Assembly: GCA_021804655.1 (NCBI GenBank)
Contig: JAJZHE010000002.1
Coordinates: forward strand, 1-54,289
Reading direction: 5' to 3'
Source: Acidobacteriota bacterium
GTDB lineage: Bacteria; Acidobacteriota; Terriglobia; Terriglobales; Acidobacteriaceae
Length of the DNA stretch: 54,289 bases
The notes beneath the pieces were generated by a model. That model was given only the letters and a program-made list of their open reading frames with translations. It was not told the DNA's origin and ran no database searches. Both the position numbers and the translations under genes were made by a program. This document shows, in pieces, positions 27,914 to 37,609 of the stretch; positions within the stretch are counted from its first letter, which is position 1; the number at the start of each line of letters is the position of its first letter.

Positions 27914-30879
27914 TGTGCGGACTCCTGAGGGATGGCGGGCTGGATGTTCGGCTGAATGTTCATGGCGCGGAGCGCGTCCTGGCAACGGTCACAGACACCT
28001 TCCCAGGCTCCATAAGCGCTGACAGAAGGCATGAAGTTCCAGCAGCGGTTACAGCGGGAACCGGTTGCAGGCAATACGGTTACGCGAAATTCTTGGCCAG
28101 AAGCGACCGTGACACGGGAGACGTTGAGGATCTCCTTGAGGTCGGCGGCGTATTTCTGGAGCAGGGCGAGCGCATGGTCGCTGGCAAAAATTTCCAATTC
28201 TGCTTCAAGAGATTTACCGATCTCTTTGTTTTTACGTGAGTTTTCGAGCGCGATCAAGGCCGCGTCGCGGAGTTCGAGCAGAGTTTTCCACTCGGCGAGG
28301 ACGGGAGTCGGATCGTCGGGAAAGATGCTGGTTGGAGAGGGGAAACGTGCGAGGTGAACGCTGGCTTCGCGGCTGGGGACGGCGGGAAGGTAGCTCCAGA
28401 CCTCTTCGGTGGTGAAGCTGAGGATGGGCGCGAGCAGGTGGACGAGCGTTTCTGTAATCTGCCAGAGAGCGGTCTGTGCGGAGCGGCGCGCGGGTGAGGT
28501 CGGCGCGAAGGTGTACATGCGGTCCTTGAGCGCGTCGAGGTAGAAGGCGGAGAGATCGGCGATGGCGAACTCGTTGACTGCGTGATAGATGCGGTGAAAC
28601 TCGAAAGTACTGTACCAACTAAGGACGCGCTCGGTCAGGTCTCGTGTGCGAGCCAGCATGTAGCGGTCGAGCGGGAGCATTTCAGCGACGGGAACGCAGT
28701 GAATGGCAGGATCGAAGCCGTGGAGATTGCCGAGCAGGAAGCGGAAGGTGTTGCGCAGCTTGCGGTAGATCTCCGAGCAGCGCTGCATGAGGTTGTCACT
28801 CGCGGCCATGTCTTCGCGGAAATCGACGGAGGCGATCCAGAGGCGGACGATCTCGGCACCCATTTTCTCAGCGACCGCGACGGGATCGACGCCGTTGCCG
28901 AGGGATTTGGACATCGCGCGGCCCTGTTCGTCAAGGGTCCAGCCGGCGGTGGCGACGTGGGAGTACGGCGCGCGGTTGCGCAGGGCGACCGAGGCCAGCA
29001 GCGAGGAGTGGAACCAGCCACGATGCTGGTCGCCGCCTTCCAGATACAGCACCGTGCGGTCTGTCCGGTTGTAAAGGTCGCGCAGGTCGGGGTCGGATTC
29101 GGCAACGGCATGCCAGCTCGATCCGGAGTCGAACCAGACGTCGAGGATGTCGGTTTCCTTGCGAAATTCGGTGTGTCCGCAGTGGGCGCAACGGGTTTCC
29201 GCGGGGATGAGGTCGCTGACGGCGACGGCGTGCCAGGCTTCGGCCCCCTGCTGCTCAAAGAGGCCGATGATGCTGCGGTTGAGCGGGCTGCCCTGGATGC
29301 GCTGGCCTTCGAGTGGCTGATTGCAGGCAGTGCAGAGCAGAACGGCGATGGGCACGCCCCAGATGCGCTGGCGGGAGATGCACCAGTCGGGCCGGGTGGC
29401 GATCATGTTGGTGATGCGTTCTTTGCCCCAGGCCGGATCCCAGATGACGCGATCGATCTCTTCGATGGTGCGCTGGCGGAAGGTGGGGGTGCTGCCGTCG
29501 GCACGGGTGACCGGGGTTTCGAGGCCGATGAACCACTGCTCGGTGGCGCGGAAGATGACGGGTTTGTGGCAGCGCCAGCAGTGGGGATAGGAGTGGTGGA
29601 TATCCTGCTGGGCGAGGAGCGCGCCGCGCTGGCGGAGCAGGTCGATGATGAGCGGGTTGGCGGCGAAGACTTTTTTGCCGTCGAAGGCGGGTAGCTCGGC
29701 TTCGGGCCAGAGGGCGCGATCGAAGTGGAGGACGCCGGCGTTGTCCACGCGGCAGGTGGGATCGAGGCCATAGCGGACGCCGGTGTAGAAGTCGTCGGCA
29801 CCGTGGGAGGGCGCGGTGTGGACGGCTCCGGTGCCCTGATCGGCGGTGACGTAGTCGGCGAGAACGCCGAGGACGGAGCGATTCAGGAACGGATGCTGGA
29901 ATGTCGCGTGTTCAAGTGATGATCCAATAAATCGAGAAATCTCATTGAATTCTTGAAGCTTGCACGATTCTTTGACCTGCTCGGCGAGCGCGACGGCGAC
30001 GATGTAGACGGGGCCGTCCGGCTCAGGTGCGGCGAGGGCGACATATTCAAAGGTGGGCTGGAAGGCGACGGCAAGCGAGGCGGGCAGCGTCCAGGGGGTG
30101 GTGGTCCAGATGATGGTGAAGACCTGGCGGCCGGCGAGCGCGGGGCTGAGGGATTCAGGCGCGGAGGTGAGCGCGTAGCGGACGTAGACCGAGGGGCTGG
30201 TGTGCATCTCGTACTCGATCTCGGCATCGGCGAGAGCAGTGCGGTCGTGGATGCACCAGTAGACGGGCTTGAGGCCGCGGTAGACGAATCCGCCTTCAAG
30301 GAAGCCATAGAAGGTTTCGAGCGTGCGGGCCTCGTAGTCGCGGGACATGGTGGTGTAGGGAGATTTCCAGCGTCCGAAGCAGCCGAGGCGAACGAACTGG
30401 GAGGTCTGAAGATCGACGTAGCGCTGGGCGTAGGCGCGGCAGGCAGCGAGGACGTCGGCAGGGGGCATTTCGAGCTTTTTGCGGCCAAGCTGCTCATCGA
30501 CCTTGATCTCGATGGGCAGGCCGTGGCAATCGAAGCCGGGGACGTAGGGGGCGTTGAAGCCGGCCATGGTTTTGGATTTGACGACGAAGTCCTTGAGTCC
30601 CTTGTTGAGAGCGTGGCCGAGGTGAAGCGGTCCGTTGGCGTAGGGAGGGCCGTCGTGGAGCAGATAGGTGGGCCGGGGATTGCCGTTGACCGGCTGAGCG
30701 GCGGCTTCTCGGAGCTTTCCGTAGAGGTCGATCTCGTCCCACAGGGCGAGCTGCAGCGGCTCGCGCTGAGGCAGGTTGGCCTTCATGGGAAAGTCGGTCC
30801 TGGGGAGGGTGAGCGTAGACTTGAGTTCACGCGCTGCGGAGTCGGGCTGGAGATCGGGCTGGAGATTGGATGATTGCAT
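27910..30879 (-). CDS. ileS: Isoleucyl-tRNA synthetase
   Basis: HDGPPYANGPLHLGHALNK (HIGH), GRAMSKSLGNGV (KMSKS), C-terminal CNRCW...CDRC zinc motif; start MQSSNLQPDL at 30879. Confidence 0.97.
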   Translation of the reverse strand: MQSSNLQPDLQPDSAARELKSTLTLPRTDFPMKANLPQREPLQLALWDEIDLYGKLREAAAQPVNGNPRPTYLLHDGPPYANGPLHLGHALNKGLKDFVVKSKTMAGFNAPYVPGFDCHGLPIEIKVDEQLGRKKLEMPPADVLAACRAYAQRYVDLQTSQFVRLGCFGRWKSPYTTMSRDYEARTLETFYGFLEGGFVYRGLKPVYWCIHDRTALADAEIEYEMHTSPSVYVRYALTSAPESLSPALAGRQVFTIIWTTTPWTLPASLAVAFQPTFEYVALAAPEPDGPVYIVAVALAEQVKESCKLQEFNEISRFIGSSLEHATFQHPFLNRSVLGVLADYVTADQGTGAVHTAPSHGADDFYTGVRYGLDPTCRVDNAGVLHFDRALWPEAELPAFDGKKVFAANPLIIDLLRQRGALLAQQDIHHSYPHCWRCHKPVIFRATEQWFIGLETPVTRADGSTPTFRQRTIEEIDRVIWDPAWGKERITNMIATRPDWCISRQRIWGVPIAVLLCTACNQPLEGQRIQGSPLNRSIIGLFEQQGAEAWHAVAVSDLIPAETRCAHCGHTEFRKETDILDVWFDSGSSWHAVAESDPDLRDLYNRTDRTVLYLEGGDQHRGWFHSSLLASVALRNRAPYSHVATAGWTLDEQGRAMSKSLGNGVDPVAVAEKMGAEIVRLWIASVDFREDMAASDNLMQRCSEIYRKLRNTFRFLLGNLHGFDPAIHCVPVAEMLPLDRYMLARTRDLTERVLSWYSTFEFHRIYHAVNEFAIADLSAFYLDALKDRMYTFAPTSPARRSAQTALWQITETLVHLLAPILSFTTEEVWSYLPAVPSREASVHLARFPSPTSIFPDDPTPVLAEWKTLLELRDAALIALENSRKNKEIGKSLEAELEIFASDHALALLQKYAADLKEILNVSRVTVASGQEFRVTVLPATGSRCNRCWNFMPSVSAYGAWEGVCDRCQDALRAMNIQPNIQPAIPQESAQ
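27938..27961. repeat. 12-bp tandem duplication in the ileS 3' end
   Basis: GGCTGGATGTTC / GGCTGAATGTTC, encoding NIQP NIQP. Confidence 0.9.
30844..30867. repeat. 12-bp tandem duplication in the ileS 5' end
   Basis: GGGCTGGAGATC / GGGCTGGAGATT, encoding NLQP DLQP. Confidence 0.9.
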
Positions 30880-31034
30880 AATGTCGAAATTCCAGTGTAA
30901 ATCGGCAGTCGTGGAAAAATCAGATGACTTGAGGGTCTTCGTTTCGTCTATTGTGAAGAGAGATGAATGGCGGGGGACGATTTTAGCCTGGATCCGGAGT
31001 CGCCAGCGGGCCTTGGATTGAGGATAATAAAGAA

Positions 31035-32147
31035 ATGGGCTGTGCGGCGGCGCAGTGGAAATCTGAACAGGTGTTCGCGCGCTTTCCCCAGACCGCGGAC
31101 AAGATGGAAACGATGACGAACGACGTGATGAATCCACCGGAAGAAGAGCTGGCAGAGCCTGTGATTGAGGCTGCGCCAGTCGGCGCGGAGAGCGATGGCC
31201 TGGAAGCGCTGACGGGGAAAGCGTTCCAGCAAAAGAGTCTTTTTGCCGAGTTGTACGAGAACATCTACGACGCGCTGTTTCCGCCGAAGTTGCCGCCGCT
31301 GGAGCTGACCAGCAAGCCTGTGCCGGTGAAAGACCCGATGGCGACGGAACGGAATCCTGTTTCGTATGCGATCTCGGTCGCGATCAACGTTGGCATCATT
31401 CTGTTTTTTCTGTTTGCGTTTCGACACCAGATCGTGAAGGCGCTTCCGCCGAAGCTGGTGAACCTGGGAAATATCGATATTCCCGCCTGGAAGCCGGTGA
31501 CGCCTAAAGGCAGTGCGATTGGCGGCGGTGGCGGTGGCGGAGACCACGATCTGGTGAATCCGATCAAGGGACGACTGCCGAAGATTGAGAAGAATCCGAT
31601 TGTGACACCACAGGTGATTCGCAACGATCATCCGAAGCTGGCCATCGAGCCAGCGGTGAATGTGCAGCAGAATATCAAGCTGCCGGATAATCCAATGCTG
31701 CCGAATGTGGGCCTGCTGAACTCGACGAACAATGTAGTGCTCTCGAATGGGCAGGGCGCGCACGGGGGAATGGGTTCGGGATCGGGCGGGGGACTCGGCA
31801 GCGGCAGCGGCAATGGAGTGGGGCCTGGCGCGGGCGGAAATGTTGGCGGCGGAGTGTATCAGGTGGGCAACGGAGTGACGGCTCCGGTGGCGACATATCA
31901 GCCGGAGGCGGAGTTCTCAGAGGAAGCGCGGCGCGCCAAGTATGAGGGCACAGTGTTGATCGGGCTGATTGTGGACGCGCAAGGCAAGCCGCAGAATGTG
32001 CATGTGGTGCGTTCGCTGGGCATGGGCCTGGATGAAAAGGCGCTGGAAGCGGTGCGTCAGTATCGTTTCAAGCCGGCCTTCAACAGGGCGCTGGGCAAGC
32101 CGGTGCCGGTGATGGTCAATATCGAGGTCAACTTCCGCCTCTTCTGA
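31035..32147 (+). CDS. TonB-family energy-transduction protein
   Basis: Single TM (SYAISVAINVGIILFFLFAFR), Gly/Ser-rich linker, C-terminal TonB domain (YQPEAEFSEEARRAKYEGTVLIGLIVDAQGKPQNVHVVRSLGMGLDEKALEAVRQYRFKPA). Confidence 0.92.
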   Translation: MGCAAAQWKSEQVFARFPQTADKMETMTNDVMNPPEEELAEPVIEAAPVGAESDGLEALTGKAFQQKSLFAELYENIYDALFPPKLPPLELTSKPVPVKDPMATERNPVSYAISVAINVGIILFFLFAFRHQIVKALPPKLVNLGNIDIPAWKPVTPKGSAIGGGGGGGDHDLVNPIKGRLPKIEKNPIVTPQVIRNDHPKLAIEPAVNVQQNIKLPDNPMLPNVGLLNSTNNVVLSNGQGAHGGMGSGSGGGLGSGSGNGVGPGAGGNVGGGVYQVGNGVTAPVATYQPEAEFSEEARRAKYEGTVLIGLIVDAQGKPQNVHVVRSLGMGLDEKALEAVRQYRFKPAFNRALGKPVPVMVNIEVNFRLF

Positions 32148-32340
32148 CCATTGCATGGAGCAGCCGCGCGCTTTGCGCGCCTCGTGGAGGTTGTTGCCGC
32201 TTCCGTTGGTCGCGGGGTGCTTCTGCTGAGGGTGCTGACGAAAGCAGAAGCAGATTCCCTTCGGGAAGGTCAACAAGAAAAGCAACGGCAAGAGCAAGGG
32301 CAAAAGCAACAGCAGATTCCCGTCGGGAAGGCAGACAGGT
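32148..32340 (+). repeat. Dispersed intergenic repeat, copy C, with a duplicated 3' module and internal 12-bp repeats
   Basis: CCATTGCATGGAGCAGCCGCGCGCTTTGCGCGCC immediately after the TonB-family stop; two GCAGATTCCC(T/G)TCGGGAAGG modules; AGCAACGGCAAG/AGCAAGGGCAAA/AGCAACAGCAGA. Confidence 0.85.
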
Positions 32341-32386
32341 GAGCTGGGATGGTGCGTCACGCGCTCAGTTGCGCCTGGCAGCGTCT

Positions 32387-33274
32387 TCAGCCGAGGACGA
32401 CGATCGGCTGGAAGAGCGTTCCGGCGATGCGGCGGGCGATAGCGACGAGTTCGTGGGGTCCGTTGAAGACCTTGACCAGTGAAGCAAGCGAAAACTCAGG
32501 CAGATTGATCTGAGCGCCGTTACGCAGGCGTCCAAGTGTGACCTCGTCGGCGGTGACGGCGGGAAACTCAGGCAGAATGTCGCGCGGGTGAAGGCTGATG
32601 CGAGCGAGGGCGGCTGGACCGTCGGATGCGGCGGCGAGGGCTTCGAGCGAGGCGAGCGTGTGCGCGTGGTCGAGCGTGAAGGCTCCGGCCTGGGTGCGGC
32701 GTAAAGCAGCCAGATGAGCGCCTGTGCCGAGGCGTTGGCCGAGATCGTGCGCGATGGAGCGGATGTAGCCGCCGGCGCTGACGGTGATGGTGAAGCTGGC
32801 GCAGCCGTCGGCGAAGGAATCGAGTTCGAAACGGGAGACGTGGATGGGAACGGGTTGGAGATCGACGGATTTTCCCTGGCGCGCAAGCTGGTGAGCGGGG
32901 GTGCCGGCGATTTTCTTGGCCGAGTAAGCGGGCGGCATCTGGAGGATATCGCCGCAAAAATGCGTGGCGGCGGCAAGAAGTTCTGCGCGCGTGAAGGTGA
33001 CAGGCAGCACTGGTGTGGTGGCTGCTCCATCGGCGTCGAAGGTGTCGGTGGCGAAGCCGAAGCGGATGGAGCCGGTGTAGGTTTTTTCCGCGGTAGAGAA
33101 GAACTGAGCCAGGCGCGTGAATCGCCCGAGGAGCACGGGCAGGACGCCGGTGGCCATGGGATCAAGCGTGCCGAGGTGGCCGATGGAGCGCTCGCCGGTG
33201 AGGCGGCGCAGGCGGTGGATCGCGTCATGCGAGGTGATGCCGGATGGTTTGTCGAGGATGAGAAGACCGTTCAC
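32387..33274 (-). CDS. truB: tRNA pseudouridine(55) synthase
   Basis: MNGLLILDKPSGITSHDAIHRLRRLTGERSIGHLGTLDPMATGVLPVLLG. Confidence 0.96.
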   Translation of the reverse strand: MNGLLILDKPSGITSHDAIHRLRRLTGERSIGHLGTLDPMATGVLPVLLGRFTRLAQFFSTAEKTYTGSIRFGFATDTFDADGAATTPVLPVTFTRAELLAAATHFCGDILQMPPAYSAKKIAGTPAHQLARQGKSVDLQPVPIHVSRFELDSFADGCASFTITVSAGGYIRSIAHDLGQRLGTGAHLAALRRTQAGAFTLDHAHTLASLEALAAASDGPAALARISLHPRDILPEFPAVTADEVTLGRLRNGAQINLPEFSLASLVKVFNGPHELVAIARRIAGTLFQPIVVLG

Positions 33275-33399
33275 TTTACTACTTTATCGTTGAGGGCAAG
33301 GGGGTGGCGGCCGGTGTTGGGAAGCTGGGCTGGTTTGGGCGTAAAATTCAAAGCGCTGCGGGAAGCGTGTGTGGAGAGCGGCGGAAATGAGGGTGAGTG

Positions 33400-33969
33400 A
33401 TGAAGTGGAATCGTGTGGCGGTGTTGGCGGTGGCGACGGTTGGAATGGTGAGCGGGATGGGTTTGGCGCCACGGCTGGAGGCGCAGACCCAGATGACAGC
33501 GTCGATGAGCGTGCAGTCGGTGGAGGCAGCCGACGCAGGCAGGCTGGGGCAGAAATTTGTGGCGCTGGCGGGCGCGATGACAGGCAAATATGACTGGCGA
33601 CCGGGGCCGGGCGTGCGTTCGGTGGCCGATGTCTTCAACTTGATGTTGCGCGAGAACGGGATGCTGACGCGCGTGCTGACGGGCGAGCCGATGCAACCCG
33701 ATGCGAAGCAGGGCGCGAAGATGATGCCGATCAGCGATCCGGCGAAGATGCAGGATGCGCTGCGCGCCAGCTATGACGCGCTGCAGAAGACAATCGGCGG
33801 GATGACGGACAGCCAGATGCAGGAGCAGGTGAAGATGTTTGGCAGGGAGATGACCAAGCAGAATGCGCTGCTGATGCTGCTCTCCGACCAGCATGAGCAT
33901 CTGGGCCAGTCGATTGCGTATGCACGGACCAATGGCGTGGTGCCGCCGTGGTCGAAGCCGCGAAGCTGA
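33400..33969 (+). CDS. Exported DinB-superfamily protein
   Basis: Signal peptide MKWNRVAVLAVATVGMVSGMGLAPRLEAQ; DinB-like four-helix sequence ending DQHEHLGQSIAYARTNGVVPPWSK. Confidence 0.78.
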   Translation: MKWNRVAVLAVATVGMVSGMGLAPRLEAQTQMTASMSVQSVEAADAGRLGQKFVALAGAMTGKYDWRPGPGVRSVADVFNLMLRENGMLTRVLTGEPMQPDAKQGAKMMPISDPAKMQDALRASYDALQKTIGGMTDSQMQEQVKMFGREMTKQNALLMLLSDQHEHLGQSIAYARTNGVVPPWSKPRS

Positions 33970-34243
33970 GCTGGAGGACGGAAAAGCGAGCCGGGCCTGG
34001 GTCGTGCGATGAAAACGGTCGCGCGACGGTCCCGTCTGGAATCCGATGGATGGAGATGCAAGTCAGCGGACGGAGTCGAGAGAGATTCTCTTTCTGAAAG
34101 CCGATTTGCATTTCATCGGAATGCGTGGAACTGGCAGTGTGCGCAGGCGGGTCTGTGCCTTTATGATGAAAAGAGAACTCGCGTTTTCGACGACCTGAAA
34201 TCCGCAGAGAAAAACTTTGGCTGGCGAACGGAAAAACACACGC

Positions 34244-35842
34244 ATGAAGATGTTGTCGAACCGGAAATCATTCGTATTTGTTGTTGTGTTTGCAATGGTT
34301 GCATGGGGCAGCGCGTGGGGACAGACGACGCAGCAGGGTCCGGCGCTTTTAAACTCTGATTTTGCCAATGCGACGGGAATTGCCGTGGATGCGCGTGGCG
34401 ATTTGTTCATTGCTGATGCAGGGTCCGGGCAGGTGGACGAGATTGAAGCTGGAACGGGCGGTGCGGCTGCGGGAGCGGTGAGCGCAAGCTCGACGATGGT
34501 GACGGTGGGGTCTGGATTTACCAAGCCAACGGGTGTGGCAGCGGACGCATCTGGCGATGTTTTTGTGGCGGACGCGGGCGCGGCCAAGGTGTTTGAGATT
34601 GAAGCTGGGACGGGCGGTGCTGCGGCGGGAACGGTGAACTCCGGCTCGATGGTGGTCGCGGTCGGATCGGGGCTGAAACAGCCGAATGCCGTGGCCGTGG
34701 ATGGACATGGCGATGTCTTTGTCGCGGACCTGGGAAGCGATGCTGTTTTTGAGATTGAAGCCGGGACGGGCGGAGCGGCTGCTGGAATGGTGAACTCCGG
34801 CTCGACGACGGTCGCGGTGGGGTCGGGATTTTCTCAGCCGGCGGGCGTGGCTGTCGATGTCAGCGGGAATGTCTATGTGGGCGACACGGGCAACAAAAAA
34901 GTCTTTGAGATTGAAGCTGGGACAGGCGGCGCGTCAACCGGAATGGTGACGAGCGGGTCCACGGTGACGGCGATCAGCACGGGGTTCACGACACCGACAG
35001 GTGTAGCTGTGGATGTGAGCGGGGATGTTTTTTTTGTGACGCCGGTGCCGGGGAATGTGTATGAGATTCTGGCGGGGACCGGTGGCGCAGCAGCCGGGAC
35101 GGTGACGGCAAGTTCAAGCGAAGTGACGCTGGGCAACTGGTCCGCGGAGCCGTTTGCGGTAGCGGTGAATACGACAGGGGATGTATTCGTGGTGGCGTCG
35201 GATGCGGTGTGGCATGAGCGCGCCAACTCCACCAGCGGCTCGACGCCGGTGGGCAACTTTACGCTGACGGTGAATCAAGGGACCAGTACAGTGAGCGTGG
35301 CGCAGGGTGCGAGCGTGACGGTTCCGTTCAGCGTGACCTCGACGAGCGGCTTTACGGGCATGGTGGCGATGAGCTGTACGTCGCCAGCGGGATATACCTG
35401 CGCGTTCACTCCGACAGCGGTTTCGCTGACGACGGGCGCGACACAGACAGGATCGATTACGGTGACGCCGTCGGCATCCTCCACGGCAACGATGGCCGGG
35501 ACGATGGCGGGCAAGTCCGGTGGATTGGGCGCACTGCAACTGGCTTCGTTGCTGTGGATGCCGGGATTGCTGTTGGGTGGATTGGCGTTCCGCCGGAAGC
35601 TGTCGACGACGATGCGCGCGACCATGCGCATGGTGGGAGTTGGCTTGTTGCTTCTGAGCGGCGCGGGGGCTATCTCTGGATGCAGTTACCCGAACATCAA
35701 CATTCCCACAAAGACGACGAGCTTCCAGGCGACGGTGATGGTGACGGCAACCGGAGGCACGGTGCAGCAGAACTTCCCGCTGTATCTTCAGGTGCAACTG
35801 GCGACGCCAATCATTGGCAATCGCACGGGTACAGGCAACTGA
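34244..35842 (+). CDS. NHL-repeat exported protein with Ig-like and C-terminal TM segments
   Basis: Five 52-aa repeats GVAVDxxGDVFVADxGxxxVFEIEAGTGGAAAG; VTVPFSVTSTSGFTGMVAMSC Ig-like; C-terminal hydrophobic segments. Confidence 0.82.
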   Translation: MKMLSNRKSFVFVVVFAMVAWGSAWGQTTQQGPALLNSDFANATGIAVDARGDLFIADAGSGQVDEIEAGTGGAAAGAVSASSTMVTVGSGFTKPTGVAADASGDVFVADAGAAKVFEIEAGTGGAAAGTVNSGSMVVAVGSGLKQPNAVAVDGHGDVFVADLGSDAVFEIEAGTGGAAAGMVNSGSTTVAVGSGFSQPAGVAVDVSGNVYVGDTGNKKVFEIEAGTGGASTGMVTSGSTVTAISTGFTTPTGVAVDVSGDVFFVTPVPGNVYEILAGTGGAAAGTVTASSSEVTLGNWSAEPFAVAVNTTGDVFVVASDAVWHERANSTSGSTPVGNFTLTVNQGTSTVSVAQGASVTVPFSVTSTSGFTGMVAMSCTSPAGYTCAFTPTAVSLTTGATQTGSITVTPSASSTATMAGTMAGKSGGLGALQLASLLWMPGLLLGGLAFRRKLSTTMRATMRMVGVGLLLLSGAGAISGCSYPNINIPTKTTSFQATVMVTATGGTVQQNFPLYLQVQLATPIIGNRTGTGN

Positions 35843-35878
35843 GGCGGAGAGCAAAGAAAAGGGATGGGGCAAAAATGA

Positions 35879-35908
35879 ATCGCGCGACAGAAGCTGTCGC
35901 GCGATTTT
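35879..35908. terminator. Intrinsic terminator between convergent genes
   Basis: ATCGCGCGACAG-AAG-CTGTCGCGCGAT followed by TTT on + and flanked by a T-run (ATTCATTTTTG) on -. Confidence 0.88.
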
Positions 35909-35935
35909 GCGTTGCTGCCCGCAGGCGGGATGGAA

Positions 35936-36577
35936 TTACAGCGTAGCGCCGCCGGACTGGCGGATGAGCGAGAGAAATTCAGCGCGCGTCTGCTGCTCGC
36001 GATAACAGCCGACCATGGTGGAGGTGACGGTGGTGGACTGCTGCTTTTCGACGCCGCGCATCATCATGCACATGTGACGCGCCTCAATGACGACACCGAC
36101 GCCGCGCGGTTCGATGGCCTCCTGAATGGCGTCGGCGATCTGGCGGGTGAGCCGCTCCTGCACCTGAAGACGCCGTGCGAAGACTTCGACGAGGCGGGGA
36201 ATTTTGCTGAGTCCGATGACCTTGCCGTTGGGGATGTATGCGACGTGGACACGACCGAAAAACGGCAGCATGTGGTGCTCGCACAGTGAAAACATCTCGA
36301 CATCCTTCACGATGACCATCTCGTCGTAATCGACATCGAAGAGTGCGCCGCGCAGAATCTGTGTAGGGTTCTGCGTGTAGCCCTTGGTGAGAAAGCTCAT
36401 GGATTTTTCCACGCGCTGGGGAGTGGCGAGCAGACCATCGCGATTCGGGTCTTCGTGCATGCGCGCGATCAGTTCGCGATAGAGTTCCTGCGTGGAGACG
36501 CCTGCAAGCGAAATCTGCTCCGGCTCCAGTGTGGAGATGGAGCGCGGCGATTTGGGAACGACGACTGCGTGAGCCAT
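35936..36577 (-). CDS. folE: GTP cyclohydrolase I
   Basis: [56 protein letters not shown]. Confidence 0.97.
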   Translation of the reverse strand: MAHAVVVPKSPRSISTLEPEQISLAGVSTQELYRELIARMHEDPNRDGLLATPQRVEKSMSFLTKGYTQNPTQILRGALFDVDYDEMVIVKDVEMFSLCEHHMLPFFGRVHVAYIPNGKVIGLSKIPRLVEVFARRLQVQERLTRQIADAIQEAIEPRGVGVVIEARHMCMMMRGVEKQQSTTVTSTMVGCYREQQTRAEFLSLIRQSGGATL

Positions 36578-36641
36578 GATTGCTCTCCTGAGCCAGTGGC
36601 GAAAAATCGCAAGCCAACGACTGCGTGGTTAAAGCCTGGGC

Positions 36642-37076
36642 CTAAGCTGCGTGCAAGGCGGAGGCTGGGCTGATTTCAGAGTACTCGAAGAAGTTATTTT
36701 CTGTTTCTTCGACACGGACAGAGTGAAGCAAAACGGGTGCCAGTGCAGGCTTGAGCAGGTGAAAGATTTCACAGCATAGATTCTCTGTGGTGGAGGTCTG
36801 CGCTGCGAAGATCGGGTCGTAATTGAGGTTCTGGTGATCGAAGCGGTCAAGGATCGACGCATGCACGGCGGCATCGAGCGTAGCCATGTTGAGGACCATG
36901 CCGGTGGCCGGATCGACGGGGCCGCAGACGGTGACCTGAAGGATGTAGTTGTGGCCGTGGCCATGAGGATTGTTGCATTTGCCGAAGGCGGCGCGATTCT
37001 GCTCCGCGGAGAGATGGTCCACGTGGAGGCGATGGCTGGCGCTGAAGGTGTAGCGCCGGGAAAAGTGAGCAATCAA
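36642..37076 (-). CDS. 6-pyruvoyl-tetrahydropterin synthase/QueD family protein (paralog 2)
   Basis: IAHFSRRYTFSASHRL, FGKCNNPHGHGHNY, DHQNLN, TTENLCCEI, VRVEET; TTG start overlapping the upstream stop. Confidence 0.88.
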   Translation of the reverse strand: MIAHFSRRYTFSASHRLHVDHLSAEQNRAAFGKCNNPHGHGHNYILQVTVCGPVDPATGMVLNMATLDAAVHASILDRFDHQNLNYDPIFAAQTSTTENLCCEIFHLLKPALAPVLLHSVRVEETENNFFEYSEISPASALHAA

Positions 37077-37492
37077 GCCAGGCCTCCTCTGAATTCGGCA
37101 AAGATCTCCGGGGTTTCGTAAACACGCACGGAGGTGAGACGCGCGGAAGATGCGGATGGGATGGCTGGTGCGAGTCGATTCCAGATGGCGATGGCGATGT
37201 TTTCCGTAGTGGGAATGGTGTGAGCGAATTCGGGAACTTCCAGGTTGAGGTGGCGATGGTCGTAGACATCGAGAACTTCGTGTTCGATGAGGTCTTTCAG
37301 CCATTTGAGATCGACGATGAAACCGGTGACGGCATCGACGGAGCCGGAGACGGTGACTTCCAGGGTGTAATTGTGGCCGTGTCCGGCGCGGTTGGCGCAT
37401 TTGCCGAAGACAGCAAGATTCTGCTCCGGGGACCAGTCGGGGTTCCAGTAATAGTGCGAAGCGGAGAAGGTGGCGCGCCGTGTGATTTGCAT
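37073..37492 (-). CDS. 6-pyruvoyl-tetrahydropterin synthase/QueD family protein (paralog 1)
   Basis: MQITRRATFSASHYY, FGKCANRAGHGHNY, YDHRHLN, TTENIAIAIW, VRVYETPE. Confidence 0.92.
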   Translation of the reverse strand: MQITRRATFSASHYYWNPDWSPEQNLAVFGKCANRAGHGHNYTLEVTVSGSVDAVTGFIVDLKWLKDLIEHEVLDVYDHRHLNLEVPEFAHTIPTTENIAIAIWNRLAPAIPSASSARLTSVRVYETPEIFAEFRGGLA

Positions 37493-37609
37493 ATCTGATT
37501 CCTAAGCTCGAATTCTAGGATGCTGGAGTGGGGTTGAGGTTTCGTGATTTGAAGAAAAGAATCGACGAGATCAACAATCGGGAAACGTTTTGTGCTTTTG
37601 GGAGAAGTG

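Noticed and set aside
28582-30873. Two long plus-strand ORFs (370 and 306 aa) antisense to ileS
   Set aside because: Gly/Asp/Val-rich shadow ORFs of ileS with no motif.
30880-31034. T-box leader for ileS
   Set aside because: Short divergent intergenic region without a T-box sequence or terminator/antiterminator structure.
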